A DNA stretch of 64,000 bases from Acidobacteriota bacterium (GCA_027307115.1 DAHUXN010000095.1:25890-89889), one strand, 5' to 3'. Shown: positions 36,627 to 46,548, numbered from the stretch's first letter. Numbers and translations are program-made. Notes: a model not told the origin generated them from the sequence alone.

Positions 36627-37415
36627 ATGCGCGGCCTATACGCTATTTATCGCAAAGAAATGAGCCATTATTTTGTGTCGCCTGTTGCTTACGCGGTTGT
36701 TCCCATCTTTCTGATTTTGAGCGCGGTATTCTTCAATATGTATTTGGCGGACGGGATCAAAGCGTCCTTTGAGGCGAGCATGGAAGCGATGCAAGGCGGC
36801 GCTGCGATTCCCTTTGACGTGCCGAGCGCTGTAATGGGGGCGTTCCTGAGCCTTGTGGGGACAATTCTGCTCTTTCTCACTCCACTCCTGACCATGGGCG
36901 TGTATTCGGAGGAGCGGAAGCGCGGAACGATGGAGCTGCTGCTGACGTCTCCGATCACGGACTGGCAAATTGTGCTCGGGAAGTTTTTCGCGTCACTGAG
37001 CCTTTTCATCATCATGATTCTGCCCACGGTGCTTTACGTTGTTTACATGTTTGCGCACAGCGAGCCTGTGCCGCCGTGGAGGCTGATCGCAGGAGGCTAT
37101 TTGGGTGTGCTGCTTCTGGGCGTGACACTGCTCGCCATTGGTTCGTTCCTTTCTGCTCTGACGGAAAACCAGATTGTAGCGGGCGTGCTGGTGCTGGGAA
37201 TATCGCTGCTCCTTTGGGTAGTCGGATTCTTTGCGGGAACCGGAAATGGAGTGATTGCGCAATCGCTGCAATACCTGGCCCTTTTGCAGCACTATAACCC
37301 GTTTGTGCGGGGCGTGATCGACACTACGGGCCTGATTTTCTTCGCGAGCTGGATTTTCTTTGCCATTTTTTTGACGATGCGCGCAGTGGATTCCATGCGC
37401 TGGCGGCGAGCTTGA
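36627..37415 (+). CDS. ABC-2 permease (GldF-like)
   Basis: The ATG at 36627 follows the ATPase stop by one base, giving 262 residues. There are six membrane segments. The ABC-2 hallmark LTPLLTMGVYSEERKRGTMELLLTSPITDWQIVLGKF, in which E-E-R-x-x-G-T precedes the coupling helix, is intact. It forms the membrane part of an exporter with the preceding ATPase. The tight spacing argues for translational coupling. Confidence 0.88.
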   Translation: MRGLYAIYRKEMSHYFVSPVAYAVVPIFLILSAVFFNMYLADGIKASFEASMEAMQGGAAIPFDVPSAVMGAFLSLVGTILLFLTPLLTMGVYSEERKRGTMELLLTSPITDWQIVLGKFFASLSLFIIMILPTVLYVVYMFAHSEPVPPWRLIAGGYLGVLLLGVTLLAIGSFLSALTENQIVAGVLVLGISLLLWVVGFFAGTGNGVIAQSLQYLALLQHYNPFVRGVIDTTGLIFFASWIFFAIFLTMRAVDSMRWRRA

Positions 37416-37458
37416 TTTTTCATGGTGGAGAAGGGAGGGAAGGAAAGGGTATGGCCCA

Positions 37459-38985
37459 ATGAAATGGAATCGAAGAGACCTGGCGCGGTTTGCGGGGGCG
37501 CTGGGCCTAGCATTGCTGGTCGCGGGGTATATTCGCTACACGGTTTTAGAGGAATTCCAGCTTGCGAATAAGATTCTGCTGATCGCGGGCGGGGTGCTCG
37601 TTCTGGCGTGGATTGTTTTCGATTTCGCGACGATCATCGGATTCTTCGGCAAGCGTTCCTCGAAGCTGGGCACAAATACATCCGTCCTCGTCATTGCAGT
37701 GCTGGCGATTCTGGTTTTCATCAATTATCTCGGCTTTCGCCATCACAAGACGTTCGATTTGACGAGTGAAAAACTGTATACGCTTTCGGATCAGACAAAG
37801 AAAATCGTCGAGCCGATAAAATCCGACGTCAATATTTTCCTGTTCGCAAAATCCTCGGATCCGGAAGTTCAGCAGCTCCGCGACCAGATGTCGGAGTACG
37901 AAAACCTGAATCCTCACATTCACTTTCGCGTGGTGGATCCGCAGGAGCATCCGGATCTGACGAAGCAATACGGAGTGGTGCGAGAAGGACAAGTGATTGT
38001 TACAAGTGGGAAGAACGTCCAGCGGCTGGAAGAAACGACCGAACAAGATTTCGCGTCGGCGATTTTGAAAGCCACTTCGACTACCGTGAAAACAGTGTGT
38101 TTTGTCGAGGGGCACGGCGAAAAATCAATCACGGCACCGGATAGCAAAGGTTACAGCGGTGTGGCAGGGGAACTTGCAAAGGAAAATTACCAAACCAAAT
38201 CTGTAAATCTGGTGACGTCGAACGACGTGCCTTCCGACTGCAGCGTGCTTGTTGATGTTGGTCCACAGAAGTCTTTCTTTCCGCAGGAAGCGCAGATGAT
38301 TGAGAAATATCTTGATGGCGGCGGAAAAGCGATGCTGTTGCTGGACCCAGGCATGGATCCGAAACTGGACGATGTCCTGCAGGCTTGGAACGTCAAACTG
38401 GGCGATAACTACGTGATTGATGTGAGCGGCGTGGGGCGTCTGCTGGGGGAGGGGCCGGGCGTTCCGTTGGTCGTCGATTACGGCGATAGCCCGGTGGTGC
38501 GGAATTTCAACGGTTCGATGACGTTTTTTCCTCTGGCCCGCACGGTGTCGATCGCGGACACGTCCAAACCGAGTCCGGTGGCGGTCGAGTTGCTGAAAAC
38601 GTCAGCGGCGAGCTTCACTGTGCCGAACCTCGGAAACGGAACCGTCAAGTATGATCCAGCAACGGATCAGCGCGGACCGCTCCCACTGGGCGTTGCGGCG
38701 GAAAAGAAATCAGGCTCGACGGATGCCCGGTTGGTAGTGATCGGCAATTCCGAATTCGCGACGAATCAGTGGGTGGGGCAGCAACGCAACGGCGACCTCT
38801 TTTTCAACGCCATCAACTGGCTGACCGAAGAAGAAAATCTGATTTCCATCCGCCCGAAGGAAGCTGCGAATCGCCGCGTGACGTTGACCGAAGCGCAGCA
38901 GCGGGAATTATCGTGGTTCAGCATGGTGTTTCTGCCTCTGATTGTGATTATTGGCGGGATTTATATTTGGGTGAAGCGTCGTTAG
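37459..38985 (+). CDS. GldG-like ABC-associated auxiliary protein
   Basis: This 508-residue protein has two N-terminal and one C-terminal membrane segments around a large soluble domain. The soluble part has the ABC_transp_aux pattern: DLTSEKLYTLSDQTKKIVEPIKSDVNIFLF, RVVDPQEHPDLTKQYGV and FVEGHGEKSI. It resembles GldG and the intraflagellar-transport-52-like fold. It likely works with the upstream ATPase and permease. The following DUF4340 gene starts 6 bp after it. Confidence 0.85.
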   Translation: MKWNRRDLARFAGALGLALLVAGYIRYTVLEEFQLANKILLIAGGVLVLAWIVFDFATIIGFFGKRSSKLGTNTSVLVIAVLAILVFINYLGFRHHKTFDLTSEKLYTLSDQTKKIVEPIKSDVNIFLFAKSSDPEVQQLRDQMSEYENLNPHIHFRVVDPQEHPDLTKQYGVVREGQVIVTSGKNVQRLEETTEQDFASAILKATSTTVKTVCFVEGHGEKSITAPDSKGYSGVAGELAKENYQTKSVNLVTSNDVPSDCSVLVDVGPQKSFFPQEAQMIEKYLDGGGKAMLLLDPGMDPKLDDVLQAWNVKLGDNYVIDVSGVGRLLGEGPGVPLVVDYGDSPVVRNFNGSMTFFPLARTVSIADTSKPSPVAVELLKTSAASFTVPNLGNGTVKYDPATDQRGPLPLGVAAEKKSGSTDARLVVIGNSEFATNQWVGQQRNGDLFFNAINWLTEEENLISIRPKEAANRRVTLTEAQQRELSWFSMVFLPLIVIIGGIYIWVKRR

Positions 38986-38991
38986 CCGGCC

Positions 38992-40311
38992 ATGAAGAAG
39001 AGCACACTGATCGTAGTTGCAGTTGCGATTGCCCTTGGAGCGTTCGTTTATTTCTACGACAGCAAACACAGCATCGCCCCGCCACCAGAGGAAGCCTCCT
39101 GGAAGCCAGCCTTTGCGCTGAATGCAGACCAGATCACGGGTCTGACGCTCGCGAGCGGGAACGGCAAGACGGTTTTCGCCAAACAAGGCAATAGCTGGCA
39201 GATAACACAACCCGTCACCACGCGTGCCGATCAGACGAGCATCAGCGGAATCGTGAACGATCTGAGCAGCGCCAAGATCCGCCGGTCATTTGCGCCCACG
39301 GATAGCCTGTCGAAATACGGACTGGCTCAGTCCGCTGTCACAATTGATTTTCAGCAAAAAGGCGGCGTTGAACATACGATTCAACTTGGCGACAAAGATT
39401 TTTCGGGCAACGTTGTTTATGCCCTCATCGACACATCCAAGAACGTCGACCTGTTGCCCGTTTCCTTGTTGAACGAAACCGACAAGCCGCTGTCTCAGTT
39501 GCGCGACCGGTCTCTTTTAGAGTTAAACGGCGGTGAAATCACTGGCATCACGGTCGATGATCCGAGCGGGACAATTGCCGTCACAAAGGAAAGTTCTGTG
39601 TGGAAGCTCGCCAAGCCCATGGAAGTACCAGCTGATTCCAGCGCCGTCGATTCGCTCGCAAGCGCGCTGTCGACGGATAAATTCACGGACGTTGTAAGCG
39701 AATCTCCCGATGACCTTGCAAAATACGGGCTGACTCACCCGTCGATGAGCGTCACAGCGGCGACCAAGGGACGGGAGTTTCATCTGCTGGTTGGTAAAAA
39801 GAACGGGGACAACTACTACGCGCGCGATACCACGCGCCCGATGATCTTTGAGATAAGTTCAACTGTTTACGACGCGCTCAATAAAAAGTTTTTCGACCTG
39901 CGCGATAAGTCAATCTTGCATTTCGATCCCGCCACCGTGACCGCCGTGGAAATTCACAATGCGAACGGTGCCATTCAGTGTGCGCAAGGCAAGGATGATC
40001 AGTGGACGATCCTCGAGCCCGCCGCGAACGAAGGGAAGGCTATTCAAAGTTGGAAGATACTGGACCCGCTCCAGAACGCCCGCGCGAAGCAAATCTACGA
40101 CTCACCACCGCGGGCCATCCTGGAGCATGTGGCCAAGCCGGCCATCGAAGTGATTCTCACCGACAAATCCGGGAAGAAGACCACAGTAGACATCTCCGCG
40201 GCTGCCGGCGATAGCGTGTACGCCCGCACTACCGCCGGGCCAGAGGTCTACGAATTGAATACGCAAATCCTCAAGGACCTTGGTTTCAAGGCCGCTGATT
40301 TGTTGATGTGA
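38992..40311 (+). CDS. DUF4340 domain protein
   Basis: This 439-residue protein has an N-terminal membrane anchor (LIVVAVAIALGAFVYFYDS) and a periplasmic body with three repeated beta-rich units, seen in the repeated phrases QITGLTLASGNGKTVFAKQGNSWQI, EITGITVDDPSGTIAVTKESSVWKL and TVTAVEIHNANGAIQCAQGKDDQWTI. DUF4340 is a constant companion of GldG-type operons; its role is not known. It is the last gene of the operon beginning at 35654. Confidence 0.85.
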   Translation: MKKSTLIVVAVAIALGAFVYFYDSKHSIAPPPEEASWKPAFALNADQITGLTLASGNGKTVFAKQGNSWQITQPVTTRADQTSISGIVNDLSSAKIRRSFAPTDSLSKYGLAQSAVTIDFQQKGGVEHTIQLGDKDFSGNVVYALIDTSKNVDLLPVSLLNETDKPLSQLRDRSLLELNGGEITGITVDDPSGTIAVTKESSVWKLAKPMEVPADSSAVDSLASALSTDKFTDVVSESPDDLAKYGLTHPSMSVTAATKGREFHLLVGKKNGDNYYARDTTRPMIFEISSTVYDALNKKFFDLRDKSILHFDPATVTAVEIHNANGAIQCAQGKDDQWTILEPAANEGKAIQSWKILDPLQNARAKQIYDSPPRAILEHVAKPAIEVILTDKSGKKTTVDISAAAGDSVYARTTAGPEVYELNTQILKDLGFKAADLLM

Positions 40312-40338
40312 ACCGTTGTGAGTGTTTGTCTGCGTGCG

Positions 40339-40602
40339 TTATGCGGCCTGAGTGGTCCGCACTTCGTCGCCTGGGACGCCATCCTTTGGCCATGCGGCAA
40401 GCAAAAGAATGTTCCCGGTAACCGGCGAGATATGAATGTAGTAGATGTCAGAACCGCTTTCGACTTCATAGAAATCCGGGCGTTTGGGGTCGCATTCCAC
40501 ACGGGCCCCTCCTGCCAGCAACCGCCGAAGTGTCTCAACCCGCTCCAGCGAGTGATGCCGCGGATCCTCAATGTTTACTTCGTGCTCCAGTCTCATCACC
40601 AT
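40339..40602 (-). CDS. Small conserved hypothetical protein
   Basis: The ATG at 40602 has GGGAG seven bases upstream and gives 87 residues. The N-terminal half is charged (RLEHEVNIEDPRHHSLERVETLRRLL) and the C-terminal half looks beta (YYIHISPVTGNILLLAAWPKD). I do not recognise a domain, though the style is like short acidobacterial proteins of unknown function. It converges on the DUF4340 gene. Confidence 0.6.
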   Translation of the reverse strand: MVMRLEHEVNIEDPRHHSLERVETLRRLLAGGARVECDPKRPDFYEVESGSDIYYIHISPVTGNILLLAAWPKDGVPGDEVRTTQAA

Positions 40603-40837
40603 GGCCCAACTCCCTTTCCCCTTCAACTTGAAATACGCTCAAATGCCCTGAAAAGTTCCAACTCTTTTTCTCTTTCCATCTTAGACGTCAGTGGCACGCA
40701 AACGTCTCAAGAAACTTGGGCTGATGTTCCATTACGGGAATTCAGGCGAAGCAAGCGTGGCGGCCTGGGTGATAATCAACTTGAGACTTGCGCCGCGCCG
40801 CCGAAGTTGCGATACTCCCGCGACACTAGGACATACT

Positions 40838-41053
40838 GTGAAGAAGAAAACCACAACAAAAGCGAAGAAGGGCACAGCTCGATTCCGACGTGACCGGCGG
40901 CGAAAACACCGCCACTGGCAAGTAACGGTCTATTATCACGACGGGGAGAAATTCGCCCGAGTTTATATTGACAGAGAGCGTGCGACTCGCTTTGCAGACC
41001 GCCAGAAGAAATCGCCGGTCGTCAAATCAACTCGCATCCTTGAAGTCAACTAG
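40838..41053 (+). CDS. Small basic hypothetical protein
   Basis: This reading frame is open from 40691, but the compositionally protein-like part begins at a GTG at 40838 and gives 71 residues. It is very basic (KKKTTTKAKKGTARFRRDRRRKHRHWQ) followed by a beta-like segment, VTVYYHDGEKFARVYIDRERATRFADRQ. It might bind nucleic acid, but this is only from charge. The start is uncertain because no clear Shine-Dalgarno is seen. Confidence 0.5.
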   Translation: MKKKTTTKAKKGTARFRRDRRRKHRHWQVTVYYHDGEKFARVYIDRERATRFADRQKKSPVVKSTRILEVN

Positions 41054-41122
41054 CTAATTCTTCGGATCTCACGCTGGATTCCGCGACGTTGTATTCTCGC
41101 ACAGCCGCGGTTCGCGCGGGCC

Positions 41123-41152
41123 TTGTCGGGCTCGGCACGGGCGTGCTATAAA
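41123..41152 (+). promoter_or_regulatory. Promoter of tRNA-Gly
   Basis: TTGTCG (41123-41128) and TATAAA (41147-41152) are 18 bp apart, a good sigma-70-like promoter. Transcription would begin near 41159, about 22 bases before the tRNA. Confidence 0.55.
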
Positions 41153-41180
41153 AGATTTGTTTCAAGTCTTGCCCATCCGA

Positions 41181-41254
41181 GCGGCCGTAGTATAGGGGTA
41201 GTACGACAGCTTGCCAAGCTGTAGGCGGGGGTTCGAGTCCCCTCGGCCGCTCCA
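41181..41254 (+). tRNA. tRNA-Gly (anticodon GCC)
   Basis: The acceptor stem GCGGCCG pairs with CGGCCGC. The anticodon loop CTTGCCAAG gives GCC (glycine). The T arm GGGGGTTCGAGTCCCC is canonical, and the 3' CCA is encoded (41252-41254). Confidence 0.97.
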
Positions 41255-41334
41255 TTTTTTCCTCCTTGCTTTCCTTTGGGCGTCTCTTTGCAGTGAGTAT
41301 GACGACGTGCTAAAGTCCTGCTTGCCTGGACCTC

Positions 41335-41826
41335 ATGCTCGCATATCTCTGCGGACCAATTGAATTCGCCGACGGCGGCGGCAAGCTCTGGCGGCAGAAG
41401 CTTGCCCCTTTCCTTCGGGACCATCTGGGTCATCGGGTCTACGATCCCGCGCAGGACGAAAAGAAGAACCTAACGGAGGAAGAGACAGCACACTTCCGCG
41501 AGTGGAAGTTGACGGACATGGAGCGCTTTCGGCGCGTGGTCCGCAAAATCATCCATTTTGATCTCGACCTGATCGAAAACAAGGCTGACTACGTCATCTG
41601 CTTTTGGGGAGATGCAAGAGCGCAGAGCGGCGGCACTTCTGCGGAGCTGACCGTTGCTTACCGAAAAGGGATCCCCGTTTACATGGTTACCCCGCTGCCG
41701 TTGGAGCAAATCAGCGGGTGGATGCTGGCGTGTTCGGATCAGGTCTTTACATCGATCGAAGACTTGAAAACGTTTTTAAATGCTCGATTTGCGCGGGAGA
41801 AACAATCGCAGCTTTGGAAAGAATAG
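41335..41826 (+). CDS. Nucleoside 2-deoxyribosyltransferase-like protein
   Basis: This 163-residue protein has the Rossmann-like fold of the nucleoside deoxyribosyltransferase superfamily: LAYLCGPIEFADGGGKLWRQKLAPFL at the start, IENKADYVICFWGD in the middle, and QSGGTSAELTVAYRKGIPVYMV with the conserved SGGTSAE acid region. Members move deoxyribose between bases or hydrolyse deoxynucleotides. It precedes the yjjX-like and thymidine kinase genes on the same strand, so a role in nucleotide salvage fits. The exact substrate is not known. Confidence 0.78.
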   Translation: MLAYLCGPIEFADGGGKLWRQKLAPFLRDHLGHRVYDPAQDEKKNLTEEETAHFREWKLTDMERFRRVVRKIIHFDLDLIENKADYVICFWGDARAQSGGTSAELTVAYRKGIPVYMVTPLPLEQISGWMLACSDQVFTSIEDLKTFLNARFAREKQSQLWKE

Positions 41827-41857
41827 ATTTCTTCAGGGATTGTTCCCGACTTTAGCC

Positions 41858-42463
41858 ATGACGAAGATCATTGTCGCGGTCGGAAGCACGCGCCGCCCAA
41901 AACTGAATGCTGTTTGGGAGGCATTGACGGTTTTTGGGCCGAGCCTGGATCCGAACGCTCCCTTCGAAGTGGTGGGTGCGGAGGTGGAGAGTGGAGTTCG
42001 CCACACGCCATTGTCGCGCTCTGAGTTGATGAGTGGCGCGCGCCATCGAGCCGAGGAGCTTCTGGAGCGTGCAAAAGAGCAAAAGCTCTCCTGGGATTAT
42101 TTCGTGGGGCTGGAAGGCGGGCTGGATGTCTTGAGCAACGGCGATTCGCGCACTGTTTTCCTGCAAAACTGGGCCTTTGTGGCAGACAGAAACGGACGTG
42201 GTGCTTACGGACAATCGGGCAGCATACTTCTGCCGGAAGTTCTGGCGCGACAGGTGGTCGACGATGGCATCGAGCTAGGCGTTGCGATCGATGCGTTTGC
42301 GGGTGGACATGAGATTCGCGACGCTCAAGGCGCGTGGGGCGTGCTGACCCGCAACATGATCACCAGGCAGGATGCTTTCCGCACCGCCGTCATCAATGCA
42401 TTCGCACCATTTTTCAATGCGGCGCTGTACGAGCCGCTGCGAAACGCGGCGTCAAAGCGGTAA
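41858..42463 (+). CDS. yjjX: DUF84 inosine/xanthosine triphosphatase (YjjX-like)
   Basis: The ATG at 41858 gives 201 residues. The protein matches the DUF84/YjjX family: VAVGSTRRPKLNAVWEAL at the N-terminus, the SGVRHTPLSRSELMSGARHRAEEL helix, FVGLEGGLD and the QSGSILLPEVL segment. These enzymes hydrolyse non-canonical purine triphosphates such as ITP and XTP, cleaning the nucleotide pool. It lies between a deoxyribosyltransferase-like gene and thymidine kinase, 31 bp after the former. Confidence 0.88.
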   Translation: MTKIIVAVGSTRRPKLNAVWEALTVFGPSLDPNAPFEVVGAEVESGVRHTPLSRSELMSGARHRAEELLERAKEQKLSWDYFVGLEGGLDVLSNGDSRTVFLQNWAFVADRNGRGAYGQSGSILLPEVLARQVVDDGIELGVAIDAFAGGHEIRDAQGAWGVLTRNMITRQDAFRTAVINAFAPFFNAALYEPLRNAASKR

Positions 42464-42547
42464 AGGGCACCTCGATTGTCCGGGCCGTGTGCGGGAATTT
42501 CCACAGGGAATTGTGTTAGCCTACGTTCATCGGCCAGGAGAAAATCC

Positions 42548-43165
42548 GTGGACATCGTCAAGGGTAATATGGGCTGGATCGAAGTAATTGTGGGCCCGAT
42601 GTTTTCCGGCAAGAGCGAAGAACTGATTCGAAGGTTGCGGCGCGCGGAAATTGCGCGGCAACGCGTGCAAATTTTCAAGCCGTTTATCGACCAGCGCTAT
42701 TCGTCGAACGGCATTGTTTCGCACTCGGGCTTGGAGATTGCTTCGGGCCTGGTGAGCACCGGTGCGGATATCCTGGGAAAGGTCGAGCCGCGGACCGAAG
42801 TCGTGGGCATCGACGAGGCGCAATTCCTCGGCGAAAGCTTACTTGAGTGCTGCACTCGGCTGGCGGATTCGGGTAAGCGGGTGATTGTCGCCGGACTCGA
42901 TACCGATTTCATGGGGCGTCCTTTCGAGCCGATGCCGCGGTTACTGGTGGTTGCGGAAGAAATTACCAAACTGCTCGCGATTTGCGTGCGTTGCGGCAAT
43001 CCGGCAGTGAATACGCAACGGCTGGTCGCCTCCGAGGAATTGATTGTCGTCGGCGCGGGTGGAATGTATGAGGCGCGATGCCGGCGTTGCTTCGAGCCGC
43101 AGCTCGCATTGGAAAAGATCGAGGAGCAGGCTGCGACCGTTAAGTCCAAGGCTGCGGCAAGCTAG
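42548..43165 (+). CDS. tdk: Thymidine kinase (type II)
   Basis: The Walker A motif is [10 protein letters not shown], Walker B/lid region VVGIDEAQF, and the zinc-binding cysteines are CVRCG and CRRC. These identify bacterial thymidine kinase, which phosphorylates thymidine with ATP. The GTG at 42548 has AGGAG seven bases upstream and gives 205 residues; the ATG at 42569 would lose only seven residues and is also possible. It ends a small salvage cluster beginning at 41335. Confidence 0.93.
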   Translation: MDIVKGNMGWIEVIVGPMFSGKSEELIRRLRRAEIARQRVQIFKPFIDQRYSSNGIVSHSGLEIASGLVSTGADILGKVEPRTEVVGIDEAQFLGESLLECCTRLADSGKRVIVAGLDTDFMGRPFEPMPRLLVVAEEITKLLAICVRCGNPAVNTQRLVASEELIVVGAGGMYEARCRRCFEPQLALEKIEEQAATVKSKAAAS

Positions 43166-43328
43166 GTTGTTTCTCCGACGTAGACTGCATTTGTACGCAG
43201 TTGTCCCGATGAGGCCCGCGACCACTCAAATGCAGGAAATCCCGTCGAAAAATGATATTATTTTGTTTACCGGCGACAAAATGGGGTCCGATTAGGTTCG
43301 CTGGCTTGCAGAAAATGACGATGCGCCC

Positions 43329-44201
43329 ATGTTCCGATTAACCAACCTCGCGAGCGTGATGTTGCTTTTGGCGTGCTTCGACTTGCCTCATGTGTATCCG
43401 CTGCGTCCGGAGCCTGTGCAACCCCTGCAGGCCGCGCTGCCTATGATGGCGTCTCCGCCGGATCTGTTTCTGGCGATTGTTCAGGCCACAACAGGCAAGA
43501 GACACCAGCCACTGGAACAGGAATCGAAGATCGCCCTAATCCGCTATGTTGACGGGGAGTTTGCTCGCGTTGTTCAGTCAATTCCATCGCTGAAACAGGG
43601 GTTCCGCTACAAGGTTGGCCAAGCCATCGATGCTAAGAATTTGCGCCAAGCCCTGATGCGTGGCGCAGCGGCGAATCCTGGCGACCACGTGCAAATCAGC
43701 AGCATTGAGTTTCGGTCGAACGAAATTGTCATTGGCATCAACGGCGGGACGAAGAAGCATTGGAATTGGCGACAGCATGTGCAAATTGGGATGGGGCCCA
43801 TGAGTCCGCCAGTCACCACCATGCCGACTTCGGCGGGGCCGGCTCAAACGGGAGCTGTTCTGATCCTGGACTACGGGCGCACGGTTCCCAATTTGAGTCC
43901 CGACGAATTGAAGCACGACCTGTCGCCATTCCTCGACTTCGCCGGTGAACATTCCTCGGCGGTTAACTGGGTCGATACGCTCCCGCCGCAGTTCCAGCAG
44001 GCGATCAAGGACCATAGAGCAGTGGTGGGGATGAATCACGATATGGTGCTGGCTGCCATGGGCCGTCCCGACAAGAAGGTCAGGGAATTTGACGAGGACG
44101 GCAGGCAAACGGAAGACTGGATTTACGGTTATCCGCCATCCAAGACAGTGCTGGTGACTTTCAGCGGGGAGAAAGTCATTCACGTCAAAACATACAGTTA
44201 G
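43329..44201 (+). CDS. Hypothetical exported protein with BamE/SmpA-like C-terminus
   Basis: This 290-residue protein has a short hydrophobic N-terminus (LASVMLLLACFDLPHV) that may be a signal peptide. The middle is not recognised. The C-terminal 60 residues (IKDHRAVVGMNHDMVLAAMGRPDKKVREFDEDGRQTEDWIYGYP) resemble the small SmpA/OmlA (BamE-like) fold, with its G-M-x3-M-V-x-A-x-G-x-P opening and W-x-Y strand. It precedes the glycolytic operon. Start is the ATG at 43329. Confidence 0.65.
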   Translation: MFRLTNLASVMLLLACFDLPHVYPLRPEPVQPLQAALPMMASPPDLFLAIVQATTGKRHQPLEQESKIALIRYVDGEFARVVQSIPSLKQGFRYKVGQAIDAKNLRQALMRGAAANPGDHVQISSIEFRSNEIVIGINGGTKKHWNWRQHVQIGMGPMSPPVTTMPTSAGPAQTGAVLILDYGRTVPNLSPDELKHDLSPFLDFAGEHSSAVNWVDTLPPQFQQAIKDHRAVVGMNHDMVLAAMGRPDKKVREFDEDGRQTEDWIYGYPPSKTVLVTFSGEKVIHVKTYS

Positions 44202-44303
44202 CCCCGCGTTGACTTTTCTCTTCGCGCACCCTAGCATCTGCTTCCGTATGCCGCCTGCGCTTTGATGTTTCGAAGTGAACGCAACAGAACAGACGGAGGA
44301 AGC

Positions 44304-45308
44304 ATGCCAGTTAAAGTTGCCATCAATGGCTTCGGCCGCATCGGGCGTAACGTATTTCGCGTGACGCTCGGCGATCCCTCAATCGAAATTGTGGCCATCA
44401 ATGACATCACGGACGCGAAGACGTTGGCGCACCTGCTGAAATACGATTCCATCCACGGGAATCTACCGAATAAAATTCAGGCAAGCGATGACGTGATTCA
44501 GGTGGATGGCCATGCAATCCGTGTCTCAAAAGTGAAAGATTTGGCCGCATTGGATTGGTCCTCGACTGGGGCACAGATTGTGGTGGAATCCTCTGGTGTG
44601 TTTAACAAAGGACCAGAGGCGCGGAAACATATTCGCGGGCCAGTGAAAAAAGTGTTGATCACCGCCCCGGCGACCGATCCGGATTGCACTTTGGTACTCG
44701 GAGTGAATGAGAGAACATACGATGCGGCGAAGCACGACGTGGTATCGAACGCTTCCTGTACAACAAATTGTCTTGCTCCCGTGGCAAAAGTGCTCGTCGA
44801 TACATTTGGCATTGTCGTTGGCACAATGACGACGATTCACTCGTACACGAACGACCAGCGTCTGCTCGATTTACCGCACAAGGACTTGCGACGCTCGCGC
44901 GCCGCAGCGCTTTCCATGATTCCGACGTCGACGGGAGCGGCGAAAGCGCTTCATCTTGTCATTCCGGAACTCAAGGGCAAGCTGGATGGGTATGCGTTAC
45001 GCGTTCCAACGCCCGACGTGAGCGTGGTGGACCTGACCGTGATCACCGAAAAACCAGCCACGGCGGATAGCGTCAACGAGGCATTTCGTCGCGCGGCTGA
45101 CGGTCCGTTAAAGGGCATTTTGGATATCACCGACGAGGAATTGGTGTCTGTCGACTTCCTGGGCAATTCACATTCGGCGATCGTTGATGCCGGTTACACA
45201 CGCGTGGTGGGATCGAACTGCGTGAAAGTAGTGGCCTGGTACGATAATGAATGGGGTTATTCCTGCCGTTGTTTGGATCTGATTAAGTTCATGGCCCAGC
45301 GACTCTAA
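44304..45308 (+). CDS. gap: Glyceraldehyde-3-phosphate dehydrogenase
   Basis: The ATG at 44304 follows GGAGGAAGC and gives 334 residues. The NAD-binding start VAINGFGRIGRNVFR, catalytic Cys152 in SNASCTTNC and the IVDAGYTRVVGSNCVKVVAWYDNEWGYSCR end are canonical. It converts glyceraldehyde 3-phosphate to 1,3-bisphosphoglycerate. It is the first gene of a gap-pgk-tpiA-secG operon with 35, 8 and 34 bp spacers. Confidence 0.97.
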   Translation: MPVKVAINGFGRIGRNVFRVTLGDPSIEIVAINDITDAKTLAHLLKYDSIHGNLPNKIQASDDVIQVDGHAIRVSKVKDLAALDWSSTGAQIVVESSGVFNKGPEARKHIRGPVKKVLITAPATDPDCTLVLGVNERTYDAAKHDVVSNASCTTNCLAPVAKVLVDTFGIVVGTMTTIHSYTNDQRLLDLPHKDLRRSRAAALSMIPTSTGAAKALHLVIPELKGKLDGYALRVPTPDVSVVDLTVITEKPATADSVNEAFRRAADGPLKGILDITDEELVSVDFLGNSHSAIVDAGYTRVVGSNCVKVVAWYDNEWGYSCRCLDLIKFMAQRL

Positions 45309-45343
45309 GCTCTGGCGCGTTTTGCCACTGAGTCCGCAACGAG

Positions 45344-46540
45344 ATGAAAAAACTCTCCATTCGAGATTTAGAGTTGTCCGGAAAGCGCGTGTTCATTCGT
45401 GCCGATTTCAACGTGCCGTTGGCCAATGGGAAGGTCGAGGACGACACACGGATTCGCGCTACGCTTCCCACACTGAAGCTGGCCATCGATCGAGGCGCGC
45501 GGCTGGTGCTCGCCTCGCATCTTGGGCGGCCCAAAGGCAAACCGGAATCTAAATACAGCCTCGCGCCGGTAGCGGAACGCCTAAAGGAACTGCTGGGGAA
45601 ACCTGTGATTTTTGCTTCGGACTGCGTGGGCGACGGGCCCGAATCGCGCAGCAAGGCACTGAAGAATGGGCATGTGCTTCTTCTCGAGAACGTGCGATTC
45701 CACCCCGAAGAAGAGAAGAACGACGAGGGATTTTCGCGCCAATTGGCTGGGCTGTGTGATGGAATTTACGTTGACGATGCTTTTGGTTCGGCTCATCGCG
45801 CCCACGCATCCGTCGTCGGCATCACAAAATTTGTACGGCAGGCCGCGGCCGGACTGCTGATGGAGCAGGAGCTTGAATATCTTGGCAAGGCGCTGACAAA
45901 TCCGGAACGGCCGTTTGTGGCAATCCTTGGCGGGGCGAAGGTGTCGGATAAAATCGAAGTGATTCAGAATCTGATCAAGATAGCCGACACAATTTTGATC
46001 GGCGGAGCAATGGCGTACACGTTTTTCCGCGCGAGAGGCTTTACGACGGGGAAGTCGCTGGTGGAAGAGGACAAAACGGAGCTTGCTTTGACGTTACTCG
46101 GTGAGGCGGTCGAGCGCGGATCTCGCATCGTGCTGCCCATTGACCATGTCCTGGCGCGCTCGACTGAAGATGGCGCCCAGACGCAGCTCACAGGAGTCGA
46201 GGGTACTCCAGCCGATTGGATGGGCCTCGACATCGGCCCAAAGACGATTGAGCTCTTCCGCAAAGAAATCTCCCGCGCGCGAACCATTGTATGGAACGGG
46301 CCGCTTGGTATGTTCGAAAAACCGGCGTTTGCGCGCGGAACGATGGAGATTGCGCGAGCTGTTGCCGATGCGACTGCGAAAGGGGCGACATCTATTGTCG
46401 GTGGCGGGGATAGCGTGGCCGCGGTCGAGCAGGCGGGGCTCGCTAACAAGATTTCTCATATTTCGACGGGCGGCGGGGCTTCGCTTGAGTTTCTTGCCGG
46501 CCAGAAGCTCCCGGGCGTCGAAGCCCTCACTCCAATTTAG
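45344..46540 (+). CDS. pgk: Phosphoglycerate kinase
   Basis: This 398-residue protein is a full-length phosphoglycerate kinase: [21 protein letters not shown] (substrate-binding N-domain), [24 protein letters not shown] and [18 protein letters not shown], with the [13 protein letters not shown] nucleotide region near the end. It makes ATP and 3-phosphoglycerate. It is the second gene of the glycolytic operon. Confidence 0.97.
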   Translation: MKKLSIRDLELSGKRVFIRADFNVPLANGKVEDDTRIRATLPTLKLAIDRGARLVLASHLGRPKGKPESKYSLAPVAERLKELLGKPVIFASDCVGDGPESRSKALKNGHVLLLENVRFHPEEEKNDEGFSRQLAGLCDGIYVDDAFGSAHRAHASVVGITKFVRQAAAGLLMEQELEYLGKALTNPERPFVAILGGAKVSDKIEVIQNLIKIADTILIGGAMAYTFFRARGFTTGKSLVEEDKTELALTLLGEAVERGSRIVLPIDHVLARSTEDGAQTQLTGVEGTPADWMGLDIGPKTIELFRKEISRARTIVWNGPLGMFEKPAFARGTMEIARAVADATAKGATSIVGGGDSVAAVEQAGLANKISHISTGGGASLEFLAGQKLPGVEALTPI

Positions 46541-46548
46541 AGGTATCC

